Shown one piece after another: positions 1-11,656 of a stretch of DNA of 64,000 nucleotides. Every line of letters starts with the position of its first letter. Position 1 is the first letter of the stretch. Origin of the DNA: Brachypodium distachyon (Eukaryota > Streptophyta > Magnoliopsida > Poales > Poaceae). The stretch is from the NCBI RefSeq assembly GCF_000005505.3, contig NC_016133.3, forward strand, positions 42,063,237-42,127,236. Reading direction: 5' to 3'. Position numbers and translations under genes: made by a program. The notes under the pieces were generated by a model, which saw only the letters and a program-made list of their open reading frames with translations, was not told the DNA's origin and did no database searches.

Positions 1-3000
1 TCAATCTACTCGATTGTTTGCCATTTCGATCATGTGGTTCTTCTCTCCAACTAGTCACTGCTAGTGCTACCTTTAGCATATCCGCTTGTTTTGTTCGTAA
101 CGTGACAGATTTGACGGCGACGATATGATGTGCGCTACCTGCATGCATATGGGCATGCAAAATCGTCCTATACATCTCTTATGAGAAGCAGAGAGGCGTG
201 CCGACAAAATCAATTTTTTATATACATAGCTAATATATATGGTAGGTACGTGCCTTGGTCATGGTAGATCAGGACGTACTCAGGCCTATGCCAATAGAAG
301 CGTGCATGCATCTCAACATTATATTGATTAATCGCAGTACAAAATATACATATTTGCAGACAATTTTTGCTTGCATAGAAAAGAGAGATACTGGTAACTA
401 GCACACGGACATAATTTGCACTAAAACAGCGACAATTATTTTAGTGACAATTATTTAGAAACAGAAAGAATACATTAAACGTGGGTCTGATAAACAACAT
501 TAGCAATCAGAACATGATCAACATTATGCCAAAATTAAACAAAGCTGGTTTCTCACACATGAACCTGAATCATTCTTTTACCGTTTACTGCCAAGAGCCG
601 AGACACTCTCTCTGTCTCTTGAGCTCGAGCTTTGTCTGCGTGCGCCTGTCTGGTTGCGCGCATTAAATTTGGACTACCAGAAGAAGGTAGCAGGAGCGGC
701 ATCGGGGTTTGGAATGGAGTTGAGTTTGCACGAAACAGGCAGTAAATTTGCCTGGTGGCCGTATACCATCTCTTCCCCAGTAGTACCTGTTACTTCTACC
801 ACTCCGGGCGGCCACCTTAAATTGCCACAATTGCCCTTGCTTGTATCTCGGTTCTAGCTTACACATCAATCAGTGCACGCATTGACACATACATATATGT
901 CTCAAATTAAATCATTGCACACAAAGAAATTTCTTTCTATCCAACTCACCTGGATATATTTACATCGATCTCTTCATTCCCTAAAGTTTGAAGTTTCCAT
1001 GGATAGATGATTACCATGCATGCTTGACGTACCTAGCCTGGATTTTGAAGGATTCCTACAGCTGATCCGTTTGAAATGGTTAAAGAACTGCATTGCACTG
1101 CACAACGGTAAGTTGGAGGAGACTTGCTCTCCTGACCGGAGTGCATGCCAATGTATGCAGCATGGCCATGGCCGGCCAAAAAGGTTGGCGACCCCGAGGA
1201 GGAGCTAGCTGCAAGGAGAAGACCTGCGCTGCGTACGTGCCTCTCTGCAGACTGCAGAACTAGCTAAGCTACGTACGCATGCACGTAGAGTAGCTGGCTA
1301 GCTAGAAGCTCGTAGATTAGATAGGAGTAGCAGGAAAGGTTGGATTGATGGAGTGGAGCAGAGAGCCGGGGAAAGGAATTGAAAGGTTGATGCGACGCGA
1401 TGCGTTTCGATTCTTTGGCTCTAGCGGTTTGATATGGATCGATGCAGCGCTAATCCCGATAACAACCACGAGGACATGCATGCACGCACGTCCTAGATTA
1501 ATCTAAGGGCTAGCTACACCTAGCTAGATGTGAGTGGGAATGCTTTTTCTAGGAGTAATAATTTGCTTGTGGGTGTGCCAATCATTGCCATGTGTGAGAT
1601 GAGATGAGATGAGATGAGATGAGGATGAGATCACAAGGTCATCAGTCTAGCCCTGTAGAACTACTACTACTAGCCTATCTGGGGTAAATCTTCTTTTATT
1701 AACTTGGTTGTGAGGAACATACGTACACAGATTTAAACCTGATGCATTTTGAGAAAACTTGTTACTAAATCCCGTGTAGGTGTTCGCACTGTTCGGCGCT
1801 GGTTGTACGTACGAGCAATATCAAGTCGTTAAAGATGGTAATTTGTTCAGGACTTCTGAAGAACGAGTAATCTGTACATGTTCTGATGCATGTATCTAAT
1901 GCACGTAACGTGCGGCGGTGATGAAGCATGGAGCTTAATTGTGGTGGGCTTTGCAGGAAGGGGATCGACCGAGGGGCCAGGCCAGACCGCCAGAGGGTAC
2001 CTGAAGAAAGCCATGGGGCAGAAGGATGAGCAGGGCCAGGGGGACAGAGCGTGCTGTGCAAATCTGGCGCGCGCAACTGTTGCTGGAGGTCGCGAATTCG
2101 ATCGGCGCCTGTGCCGCTGCCGGCCGCGCAGGGATGCATGGGGAAGCTGATCGATCCAAAGGTCCTTGTTTTGTTGCATGCAGCCTTCATTATTGAGCTC
2201 GACCTGCCATGGCAGCCAGAGAAAGGAGAGAGCGAGATGGGGTTGCATTTGCAGCTGCCGCGCCGCGGTGCATGCAGGGTATGTGCAAGGTAAAGGGGGA
2301 AGGGTGGCCACGTCCACGTGCGAGAGCGGCGACCGGCAGGTGACGAGACGACTCGGCCAGTCGGCCTGGCCCCAGCTGCAGAGCCGCTCGTGCACACGCG
2401 ATCGTCCAATCTCCCAGACTCCCACTGCCCTCTCTCTCTGCCCATGCCCTCCACGGCTCCACGCATGTCTCTCTCTCTCAGGTCTCAACAGGGGCTAGCT
2501 AAGCTAAGATAGGTAGCTAGGGATGCAGTTTGCAGCAGGGGTAGGACGGCAAGCAAAATATTTTTCTACTGTGCATCATACAGTACTCCATTATACTGGT
2601 ACTAGTCGATCTCGATCGTCTGTTAGATCGTCTTCCCGGCCGCCCCTGCGCAGGATCATCTTGGCTTTCCCACAGCTAGCTGTTTCCTGACATTTTACTC
2701 CCCCAAAACACCAACCAATAATTTGTCCACCCTACGCATCACGCACTACTACCTACAGCCTACAATCATCACCTAGTAATTTTAATCACAAATAGAAATA
2801 ACACGCAGTGTATGTCATGGATTATAGATATGCATTTAAGTATGTACTCCGTATAACTCTAGTGCAGAGTGATGAGAGTGCGAGCGGTAGATATACACAT
2901 GCATGCAGACGAGATCGAAGATGCCGATGCAGCGCGAATGAAATGTGATCAGGGCGAAGGAGATCGATGGAGCCGGGGACGGGCAATTGAATGCGCGAGG

Positions 3001-3284
3001 CGCGGCAGGAAGCAAAGCAAGGTGCGAAGAAATGGATGCTGCAGGCCGGCCAGGCAGCAGCTCGCTCCTGTCAAGTTCCGCATTCAAGGCATCACGCAGT
3101 GCAGAGAGGTCTTGGAATCAGCTGGTGGGATCGGCCTGGCTAGCAATACATGCGTCCGTGCGTGTGTGTACGCGTCCCGGACTCCAGGTAGAAGTGCAAG
3201 AAGAAGAGGCCAAGGGGGGGCCGGCCTGGCTGCGTCAGGAGGAAGGACTGCGAGTTTGTTTCTGCTTACAAGGGTGTGTCTAAT
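1..3284. other. intergenic region, no gene recognised
   Basis: Several open frames up to 233 codons occur between 1765 and 3324, but they overlap on both strands, lie in locally GC-rich DNA and resemble no family I know, so I call none of them genes. The stretch is rich in GCATGC/CATGCA (RY-like) motifs, for example near 1016-1025, 1140-1160 and 2880-2910. Those occur in seed-gene promoters but are also frequent by chance. The region could be promoter or UTR of a gene outside the window or a non-coding transcript; the sequence does not decide. Confidence 0.5.
1596..1624. repeat. (GAGAT)n microsatellite
   Basis: Five uninterrupted GAGAT units followed by a partial unit, then a broken GATGAG stretch. 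A simple pentanucleotide repeat outside any gene. Confidence 0.9.
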
Positions 3285-3319
3285 GCCCAGACGCCTGTTT
3301 TTGTGTTCTGAACCAGTCG
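3285..3319. repeat. left terminal inverted repeat of the 5.8-kb element
   Basis: Outer GCCCAGACGCCTG and inner AACCAGTCG boxes separated by 13 nt; inverted partner at 9005-9039. Confidence 0.6.
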
Positions 3320-5048
3320 CCTGAAAATTTGTTTTAAAACAGTCACCTGAAAAAATGTTTGAAAACAGACGCCTGCTAATTCAACAAAAAGCAGTCACTT
3401 TAGATATGAGCCAACACACAAGTTTAAACCCCCTGGAATATGTTTTTGGGCGCCAGAAACAAATCCCTGGATATGTAAAAGCAGCAAAAAATGGACACAT
3501 GCTTCTCTATGTTGCTCAGACTAAAATAAATCCGGCTCCATATTGCCTGAAAAATACAATACATATATCATGCAAGGATCTGGACATGATTCACACATAA
3601 CAGCCCCAGGTTACATTATGTCAGACTTTGCTTCAGCTAAAAAATCTTTCCGGTTCTGGGCTTGTGCTGTACCCTGTAAAAAAAAGCAATACTGACTGTT
3701 ATATCCAGATTCAGGTGATTCTCTTATTCTGGAAGAGAATAAATCTGCGTTGAATCGGTCACATCCACTTCGCTTGACCACAATAATATTCCTGGTCATC
3801 TGTGTTGTGGACTAGTTTAACAGTAGATAGATATATTTGGACAGAGCAAAACCACTCAAGGGAAGCAACAACAAAGCTGGCAGTGTCAGCCTGCAAACGG
3901 CTGATGCCTGTTGCCTGCCTATACACATCCATGCAGAAATGACAACTTCTGATCAAGATTCAAACGCATCATACATCAATTTCATTACTCACTGCAGAAA
4001 TCACATATAACCACATATATTTTTTCTATTAAAAAATGGTCAATTGGACTATAGGAGGAGGAGCTTGGGGCATAGCAGGAGCTGGTCGGAGAACGGACTG
4101 TGTCAACCTCGTTGGAGGCTACGCGGCCCCGCGATGGCGGCTGATTGGGCGGCTGCCACCCCACACAACATTTGTCCAGAGAAACTCACCGCGCGGAGCG
4201 GCCAACCTCGCCGCCGACGAGGACAGATACAAATCGCACCACATCCCCCCGCCTCACAAAGCAAAAATCAAGGTGAAACCGTGGAGAAATGAACTACAAA
4301 AGCCACTAGAGAGCAACAGAAGGGGAGGAAGGGAGCTCACCAGACAGAGATGCCCCACGCGACTCCCACTGCCGGCAAGGGGATCTCGGAACCGCCTCTC
4401 CGCCTCACCCCTCTCCAGAACTTTCGAGGTCAAGCAGCAGACAAAATGGGCGCAGTTATACCCTATTGTTTTTACGTAGCACTTAAACAACCAGACTTAG
4501 TGCAAAAACTTCAGATGGATAATGCAATATGTTTAAACACTGGAATTAACAAAGCATAAAAACTCTAAACACTTATGGCTTATATAACACTTAAACACAG
4601 TTTTGAACCAATTTTACTGTCTAACCCGTGTTTTTATCAATCAAAAATTAACAAGCATAAAAAAATGCAGTTGCAAGTTAAGAACACTTGAATTGCAGAG
4701 TACAACTTGTGCAACAGATAAGTGAATAAGTGCAATTTCAATCTATTATGAACCACTGATCGTGCTTGTTATCGTTATGACGAACTATTGGCTAGCTAAC
4801 TGAATCCAAATAAGTTAGCAAACAAGCAGATGCAGCTAACAACATATCAATATGATTATATGAAACTGCGAGAGAACAGGTAGTTGACAAGAATTATACA
4901 GAAATCCAATTATTCGCTCATGTAAGCAAAACCATAATTGCACATATTATATCGTGCAAAACCTATACCTGACAATGCAACTGAACTAAAAATTTGGAAA
5001 AAAATGAAATTGAAACCTGATGATCTAGTGGTGAATCCAAAACAATTA

Positions 5049-5129
5049 CTCCCTCCGTTCCATATTAATTGGCACATATTTATTACAACTTGTACTAAAT
5101 CCGAGCCAATTAACAAGGACTGGAGGTAG
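5049..5129. mobile_element. Stowaway-like MITE, 81 bp
   Basis: Starts CTCCCTCCGTTCCATATTAA, ends with the inverted counterpart (GAGGTAG), and is flanked by TA at 5047-5048 and 5130-5131. The terminal sequence and TA duplication are diagnostic of Stowaway (Tc1/mariner-derived) MITEs of grasses. It sits inside the large element at 3285-9039, so it inserted later. Confidence 0.85.
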
Positions 5130-5479
5130 TAGCTAACAAAACAACGGCACCCGGTAACATATCAATTTGCAAAAAATGCAAAGAGAACAACACTCAACTT
5201 AACACAAGACTTTACAAACCTTTACTATTCAGAACCCAATGTCCACTTTGTCTAACCTCAGGACGTTGATGCCTAGAACAGTATGGAATACCCTATAGAA
5301 CAACAGAACCATGCACGCCTAATATAAGAACATCAAGAAATTTACAGTGATAAAAAAGAAGATTAAAAATCTAATAGCAAAATCTTATGTGGACAGATCT
5401 TTGTATATTTGACTATAAACATATTATGTCAAATTTACTCCAACTTGGATGTTCCAAGGAATTCAAGTTACAAGTGCAA

Positions 5480-5945
5480 TTGAACTGCAATCAGCAAAGC
5501 TACAGGTGTGAAACCACCTAAGAAATAGATTGCATACAACTTCAATATAGATGCAATGCAATTGCACTTTGTAAGGACTGCAATCAGCAAAGCTACAGGT
5601 GCAAAACCTACCCTCAAAATTAGATTGGATGTAATTTCAAATTAAAACACTGCAATTGCACTTTTTTAAAACACTGCAACCAGCAAAGATACAGGTGCAG
5701 AAAAACTACAATTGCACTTAGCTACTCGTTAAAAAAAAGGGACTGCTCGCATGCAATTCAAATTAAAATCCGTTACAATTGCACTTAGCTACTGATGCAA
5801 AAAAAAAACTACAATTGCACCAAGCTAGTTAGAAACGAAACTGCTCGCATGCAATTCAGATTAAAATCCATTGCAATTGCAGTTAGCTACTGGTGCAAAG
5901 AAAAACTGCAATTGCACTTAGTTACTGGTTCACATAAGATAAACA
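5480..5945. repeat. diverged tandem array built on TGCAATTGCACTTAGC
   Basis: The motif (T/C)(G/A)CAATTGCACTTAGCTACTGGT, containing the palindrome TGCAATTGCA, recurs with drift near 5537, 5646, 5708, 5775, 5812, 5870 and 5909. Related lines are ACTGCAATCAGCAAAGCTACAGGTG (5487, 5578) and CTGCAACCAGCAAAGATACAGGTG. Units run about 60-115 bp and are separated by A-rich runs. No coding potential seen. Confidence 0.7.
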
Positions 5946-6359
5946 CCAGCTAGCCGACCATCCAACGCTCAATCGCCACCACCCCTCTAGCAGCCACCTC
6001 CCAACCACACACTCTACACTAGAAAAAGGGCACAGAATGCAATCGCAGAAAAGAGCAAGCAAGGGAAAAACAATCACCATATACAAGCAGACGAATACTC
6101 ACCGGACGGAGCCGTCGCAGACTTCCTCGAAGACGAGCAGAGATGAAAATCACATCTACTATCTTCACCTCCTCCCTCTCTTGGCCTCCCTAACCAACAA
6201 GACCGAAACAGTGAAAAGAGGCCAAAAAACATGCAAAATACTGGGATTACAACAGTGCAAAAGGAGTGCAATTTGATTGAAAAAGAAGCCAAAAAAGGTA
6301 GATTTATACATTTTCCCAGTCAGTACTCAAAAAAGGTAGATTTATAAATTGCACTTGTT

Positions 6360-7200
6360 TTATTTGTGCAATTATGGTGTGATGACAGTGCAAAAAAAAA
6401 TGTTTAACAACAAAAAATTCAATATTTTGAGCATTAGAAGCTAACAAAAGCTACACAATGGACTAGTGTTTTATCTAAGAATTATAGTGGGGTGACAGTG
6501 CAAAAACAATAGGTTTGACAGCAAAGATGAGATTTCATGATTACAAGTACTAGAAGCCGACAAAACATACACAATGGGCTACTATTTGATGCTTTGTATA
6601 AATAGGAACGTTTAGATAGTTAATTCAATCTGCTAGGATGCCCTAGATTTACAACTTTTTATAAAAAGGCGCAGTTAAAGTGGCTGCAAAGTGCAAAAAA
6701 CTTGTAGGACCTAAATGCATGAAAATCCAAAAAGACTGCACATGCGTTTTAGAAAAATTGCACATGTTTTATCAGTGCAATTGTGGTTGTCTGACAGTGC
6801 GAAACATAGGGTTAACAGCAATTGCACCTGCGTTTAAGATAAATTGCACATGTTTTATCTTGCAATTATAACGAGGTGATAGTGCAAAAAATATAATTAA
6901 CAAAAAAAGGCATATATTTCAAAATTTTGAGTAGTAGAAACCAACAAAACCTACACAATGGGCTACTGCTGATGCACTGGATACATAGGAATGTTTAGTT
7001 AGTTATTGCATCTGCTAACTCCAAGATTTACAACTTTTAAAAAGGGTGCAATTAAAGTAGCCGGGTAGTGCAAAAACCTTGGTCCACAAAATTCAAAAGT
7101 ACTGATAATAGAGGTTTGTTAAACCCTTAATGCACATGCATTTAACAAAAATTACACCTGGATTAGTTTGTGCAATTATAAGTGATGAACAGTGCAAATG
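6360..7200. repeat. second diverged tandem array (GACAGTGCAAAA / ACACAATGGGCTACT units)
   Basis: Two linked motifs recur in order. GTGAYGACAGTGCAAAA-like boxes lie near 6378, 6489, 6788, 6871 and 7182. ACACAATGGRCTAST-like boxes lie near 6456, 6570 and 6955. Between the last two, a longer block ending in CTAGGATGCCCTAGATTTACAACTTTT or CTAACTCCAAGATTTACAACTTTT is also shared, giving a repeat period near 385 bp for those two units. Divergence is considerable. Confidence 0.65.
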
Positions 7201-8139
7201 ATAAGAATTTTACAAGGAAAACACAAATTGATGAGATTAAGACATCCGCTTGTTAACCTACACCTGCGTGGTGCATGAATCAATCCTAGTAGTCGATTAC
7301 ACCTAATAGCAGCAAAATTTACACATGTTACCACACACATATACTACACTCCAAAAAAACATTGTACAGTCCGTGAAAAATGCACAAGTGCCTAACACCA
7401 TTGATATATAAACCACAACCACATGGGAAGAGAATGTTGTTAGATGGCACGGTAAGTAAACTGCTTAAATAAAACCCTAACTAAAAATGGTTACTAAATG
7501 ATTCATCCAGCTTATGTATAACAGTAGAAAATACATAAACACAAAGCACACTCTTATGTATTTTTAGTATGACTGCAGGGCAAAATAAAATGCATCAAAA
7601 TCCTCTGGACACCACAAACTGCTCCTAGCATTGAACCAAACTCAACCAACACACAACAGTAAGAATCAAGCTACAACCCTTAGTTTCAGTTTCAGTGCAC
7701 ACTGCACACAACACTTATGCAAACACCTACCACCAGAAAATAACCATGAAATGGGAATTGCTAGATTATATTCATTCAAATGAACATTAGGTTGCAAGAT
7801 CAACCAAATAGGGCTCTGTTTCAGTATCAAAAGCACCACCAACACACATAATCATGAGCTGAAGCACTGTTCCAAATTGACTCTGAATATGGCTCTAATA
7901 ACTTCTACAGTTAGTCGGCGTTCAGAAACATCACATAACAGCAACACGAAACGCCCAAACAAACCGCACAAATCCAATCCGATAAATCACCAACACGGCG
8001 CCAGAGGAATGAACCCAAAAATCAGCTATGACTGCTGCCGCATGAGTCCCAACCACAGCAAGAGCCGGATGATACACAAGCTCGAGGAATCAACATAGAT
8101 CTACCATTTGGCCAGGGCTTTCCCGGGGACAGAGGAAAT

Positions 8140-8690
8140 GAAGGACTCACAATGCGTGGAGAACACCCTGCGCCACTGATGACACGCCTCACCTCTACTG
8201 CCTTTGCCTCGCCAAATTCGCCGCGAAGAGGGAAGCAAAATCAGCTACAAAAGAGAACTCAAGTTAGTGAATTAGTACAGCCATATGACAGAGGAAGCAG
8301 AAACAAATGAGCAACTCACCGGATAGCAGACCAGACCTCACCGCCGACGAGCGCAGATCCAAATCCTCCCCCGCCTCTGCTGTCTTTGCCTCCCCACACA
8401 TAAGTGAGATCAAAAAATCAGGGCAAAACGCTGCAAAGCAAATCGCAGATCGCACAAAAGCTAGAGACGCCGACGGGGGACTCACCGAACACCATGTCGC
8501 CTCCACCTCGCACTCTCCCGAAACACTCGAGCTCGTCTGCGCCGAGGCCGTCGAGGTGGAGCGGCTGCGACAACGCCGACCCCGAGCCGCCGGGCAGGGA
8601 CGTGTGCGGCGACGCGAGGGGCGGCCGTGACCAGAGGAAGACGAGCTCCTGGACCTCTCCGGATGGGGATGGCGCAACTCACCAGACGGG
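8140..8690. repeat. array of CTCACC-containing modules, about 170-195 bp apart
   Basis: GRACTCACMRNAC-like boxes occur near 8147, 8305, 8479 and 8676, each within a similar GC-rich block that often reads GACGAG/GACGCC and CTTTGCCTC. Related boxes occur in the same large element at 4189, 4337 and 6108. On the minus strand each box reads GGTGAG(T), like a splice donor, so the modules could be repeated exon-donor units of a transcribed non-coding element. That last step is inference. Confidence 0.4.
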
Positions 8691-9004
8691 GACAGAAAAC
8701 AGAACCGCCTAGGACCCCCTCTGCCGTGACGTGGCCGCGGCGGCGGCGCATAAGGATCAGCGGCGGCGCGCGTGCGGCATGTAGCAGGGGAGACGGCCGG
8801 TAGCAGCGACGATCCCGGGGCGCAGAAGGAGCGGCGGCGGCGACGAGCCCGCGAAGGGCGCAGAAGGAGCGGCGGCGGCATGCGGCTTGGTAGTTGGGAA
8901 TGGGTAGAGACAGACCACCCGACGCCGCTGTGTGAGCTAAAAGAAAAGGAAAATCCAACCAAGCTTTTACGGATCTTGATGCATGTGATGGACGGCCCAG
9001 AAAT

Positions 9005-9039
9005 CGACTGGTTTTCTCAAAAAAATCAGGCGCCTGGGC
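9005..9039. repeat. right terminal inverted repeat of the 5.8-kb element
   Basis: CGACTGGTT, 13-nt spacer, CAGGCGCCTGGGC; the inverted partner of 3285-3319. Confidence 0.6.
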
Positions 9040-9067
9040 GCTAGCAAAATCGGACGATTTTGCTAGC
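9040..9067. repeat. perfect 13-bp inverted repeat with 2-nt loop
   Basis: GCTAGCAAAATCG, GA, then the exact reverse complement. It abuts the right end of the 5.8-kb element. It may be a hairpin end structure or two head-to-head copies of a terminal sequence. Confidence 0.85.
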
Positions 9068-9080
9068 CCGATGATCTTCT

Positions 9081-10223
9081 TGGGCCAGGCCCGAAGGAGC
9101 TCCTAAACCTCAAGGAGTCAAAGCCGTGGTTGCCCGCCGCGGCCCGCAAACAAACCGGTAGTCAAAAGTCAAAAAAACAAAAGAAAAGTCTGCATCGAGA
9201 CGGCCCGTCGTGTGGCCCTCGCCTCGGAATCCCCACGACTCCCCCCGCACGTGACCTTGTAGTCGTGGACACGTCGGCTAGCAGCAGCAGCTGAGCCCCC
9301 CTCAAAAGAAAAAAGAAAAAGAAAAGCAGCAGCACCAGCAGCAACTCAGTTTCAATTCTCAGGCTCTCAGAATCGTCCTCAGCTCAGCCCAGGTGACCTG
9401 GACAAATATCATCCTTCATACCGCTGGCCCCAACGCCGATGATCGTGCAATGAAGACGACGACAGCCACCTTCCACGGTTGGTCCGGCTCCCACTCGCCA
9501 TCATCATTCATCATCTTCCCTCTGTACGTCTATCTCCCCCACAACCTCTCCCAGATCGATCAGTTCGCCGTAAACAAACAGGAAATCTGTACCTGCAGCT
9601 TAACAGCTCCCCAGAGAAGAAACGGTAGCTCCCGCGTCGCGGTACGCGCGCGGCTGGAATGGAAAGGGACCCTGAACCAACAACACCACCACCGGAACAA
9701 CCAGATCTGAATCTGAATCCCACGAGGGAAAAATAAATAAACTAAAACAGCATCCGATCCGAATATCCGCTCATCTGCTCTGTTCGTCCGAGTAGTACAG
9801 TACATGCTCTCTATGCCATTTGGTTCCGATTTCAGAAATGTCCGTTCATTGATTTGCTTATGCATGGTGTCGCAGGACGGCAGGAGCATTCAACACATAG
9901 AGTATGTACATTTTTGCCGGTCCAAGATCGAATCGACCACCATCATGGTCGGTTTACTTACATGGATCAGAAAACGAATCGGAAGAAACAAGAGTGAAAG
10001 AACATGATGGTATATCATGATCCGCTCACACACACAGAGAGAAACAATCACGCATCGTATACTGTACTTACTATACATTTTACCACCAAGGAACAATTCG
10101 TCCCGTTTATTCCCGCGTACGCAGAAGCAGAGGAGCAACTCTGTGCACGCAATGCCGCATCCATCAATTTCGCCGAGAACGGCAGAATGCGGGAAGGTAA
10201 GCGGCGCTCAGCCGCAGCTGCCG
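9081..10223. other. 3' flank of the unknown 180-aa gene
   Basis: No gene recognised. The short open frames here (9393-9710 on the plus strand, 9560-9889 on the minus strand) resemble nothing known. The A/T-rich part near 9880-10200 lies directly downstream of the minus-strand gene ending at 10224 and probably includes its 3' UTR. Confidence 0.4.
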
Positions 10224-10766
10224 CTAGCATCTGGCGTGGGCATCGCCGCCATCGTCGAAGTTCTGGGCGTAGCTGTCGGAGTCGTACCTGAAGTCCTGCG
10301 CGGAGCTCGCGACGGGGCGGCCGTCGCGGCCGAGGAGGCGGCGCACCTCGGCGCGGGCCCTGAAGAAGACGTGCCGCAGCGTGCCGCGGCAGTGGCACCC
10401 GCCGAGCGCCTTGGCCTCGTCGTCGCTCATCTCCAACCCGCGCGCGAAGGGCGGCTTCCGCGCCATGACCCACCCGAGCCCCCACTCCCACCACCGCCGC
10501 AGCGCGCCCGCCGCCGCCAGCGCCTTGATCGACGGCATCGACCGCGCGCGCCGGAACAGCGCCGCCGAGGAGGAGGAGGAGGAGGACGAGAGCGGCCGGA
10601 TCCGCGCCGACAGGGACGACGACACGCGGCGTCGCATCCCGGACAGGTCCAGGTCGCCGCCCGCCTTGCCCTTGCCGGAGGCGGAGGCGGCGTGGGTTAC
10701 CGGGAGGTCCTCCCGCGACAGGCTCCGGCGCGGCTTGATCGTCTCCAGGATCGCATCGGTGGCCAT
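10224..10766 (-). CDS. uncharacterised 180-aa plant protein
   Basis: A single open frame runs from an ATG at 10766 to a stop at 10224-10226. The translation begins MATDAILETIKPRRSLSRED. It has a Ser-rich stretch (about residues 60-68), a Trp-containing segment LRRWWEWGLGWVMARKPPF (about 87-107) and an acidic, aromatic tail RYDSDSYAQNFDDG near the C-terminus. Short Ser/Arg-rich plant proteins often end in a similar Y-D-x-x-S-Y-x-x-N-F-D-(D/E)-G motif, which makes this look like a real conserved gene, but I cannot name the family or a function. No signal peptide or clear membrane span is seen. The open frame continues upstream of the ATG; I chose this Met because the downstream sequence then looks protein-like throughout and upstream composition changes. 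Confidence 0.65.
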   Translation of the reverse strand: MATDAILETIKPRRSLSREDLPVTHAASASGKGKAGGDLDLSGMRRRVSSSLSARIRPLSSSSSSSSAALFRRARSMPSIKALAAAGALRRWWEWGLGWVMARKPPFARGLEMSDDEAKALGGCHCRGTLRHVFFRARAEVRRLLGRDGRPVASSAQDFRYDSDSYAQNFDDGGDAHARC

Positions 10767-11656
10767 TCTGTTGGAGAGAGATCTCAGATTCGATTCTCTG
10801 GGTTTGTTTCTTGCTTGCTTTTTGGTGTTTGGAGTCTGAAGCTTTGGTTGGTAGCAAGAGGAGAGGAAGGAAATGAAGGCCTTTTGGGTGGGTTGATTCT
10901 CGGGTGGCTGCACGCGCGCCTACTGTCAGTTACACCAACAAACTTTGTGTGTATACACATCTACTCCAGTCTACATCTGCCCGTACTTAATACTCTTCGC
11001 AGCACTGTCTACAGTGCTACTAAAGTCTCTTGTTTAGAGTAAGTCGAACGCAAAAAAAGGAGCGCACGTTTGCGACGAGAACCCAATCGATCCAAGACCT
11101 GCTTGCAAATACAGGACCTGATAAAGTGATAAGCGAGGGGGTTTCGACGGATCGCTTTAGGTACGTACGTGCGTACGCTGGGCTCGGAGGTGTCGGTCGG
11201 TCGCGAGATCCTCCGTTTTGATTCTCTCAAGCCTCAACGGTGCGGATCAGCGGATGGGTATAGCGCACCGACACCGCGGCCAACACGCGTGGATGACTCC
11301 GTGAAACACGAGGGAGCTGCCTGTGTCATGTGTGTGGCTGAACGCCTGAACCTGAGCGGAGCTACACGACGGACGGGTAATTTTTCTTTTTTCAGAATAG
11401 GTTAAATTCTTTTTGATGTGCAGATGACTGGTAGAGCTAGATGGGCTGGTGCGTGCATCTTTGTGAGCGGATGATGCTGTCGGCCTGCTCCGGCCTAGCT
11501 ATCAGATGGGCCAATCAAAGCCCAAAGAAGCCGTTGCTGGGCTAGTACTAATATAATAGCTTTGGTACATCAGAGAAGCCCAACTCGATGGGCTAGCTAT
11601 AGCACGATCGATCTGATCTCCGAAGGGGTTCTCTGCTTCCCTAAAAAAAAAACCTT
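10767..11656. other. intergenic, promoter side of the 180-aa gene
   Basis: Contains the 5' flank of the minus-strand gene at 10224-10766 and the 3' flank of the membrane-protein gene at 11657. A plus-strand open frame (10017-11042) crosses the upstream gene antisense and is a GC-driven shadow. Nothing else recognised. Confidence 0.4.

Larger units (their letters stand above)
3285..9039. mobile_element. putative 5.8-kb TIR-bounded non-autonomous element
   Basis: The left end (GCCCAGACGCCTG, 13 nt, then AACCAGTCG) recurs in inverted form at the right end (CGACTGGTT, 13 nt, then CAGGCGCCTGGGC). That is 12/13 and 9/9 matches with identical 13-nt spacing. More copies of a CAGWCGCCTG-like motif follow inside the left end (3314-3373). 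Between the ends lie diverged tandem arrays (5480-5945, 6360-7200, 8140-8690) and GC-rich blocks near 4030-4480, 6090-6200 and 8140-8960, but no recognisable transposase or other protein. No clean target duplication was found, so superfamily and exact ends are open. It could instead be several older elements side by side. Confidence 0.5.

Noticed and set aside
1765..2488. Two long overlapping minus-strand open frames
   Set aside because: Two frames open in parallel over the same GC-rich stretch, with no protein family resemblance and no clear promoter.
10017..11042. 341-codon plus-strand open frame
   Set aside because: It lies antisense across the 180-aa gene in GC-rich DNA, is Arg/Ala/Gly-rich without domains, and its composition is explained by the opposite coding strand.
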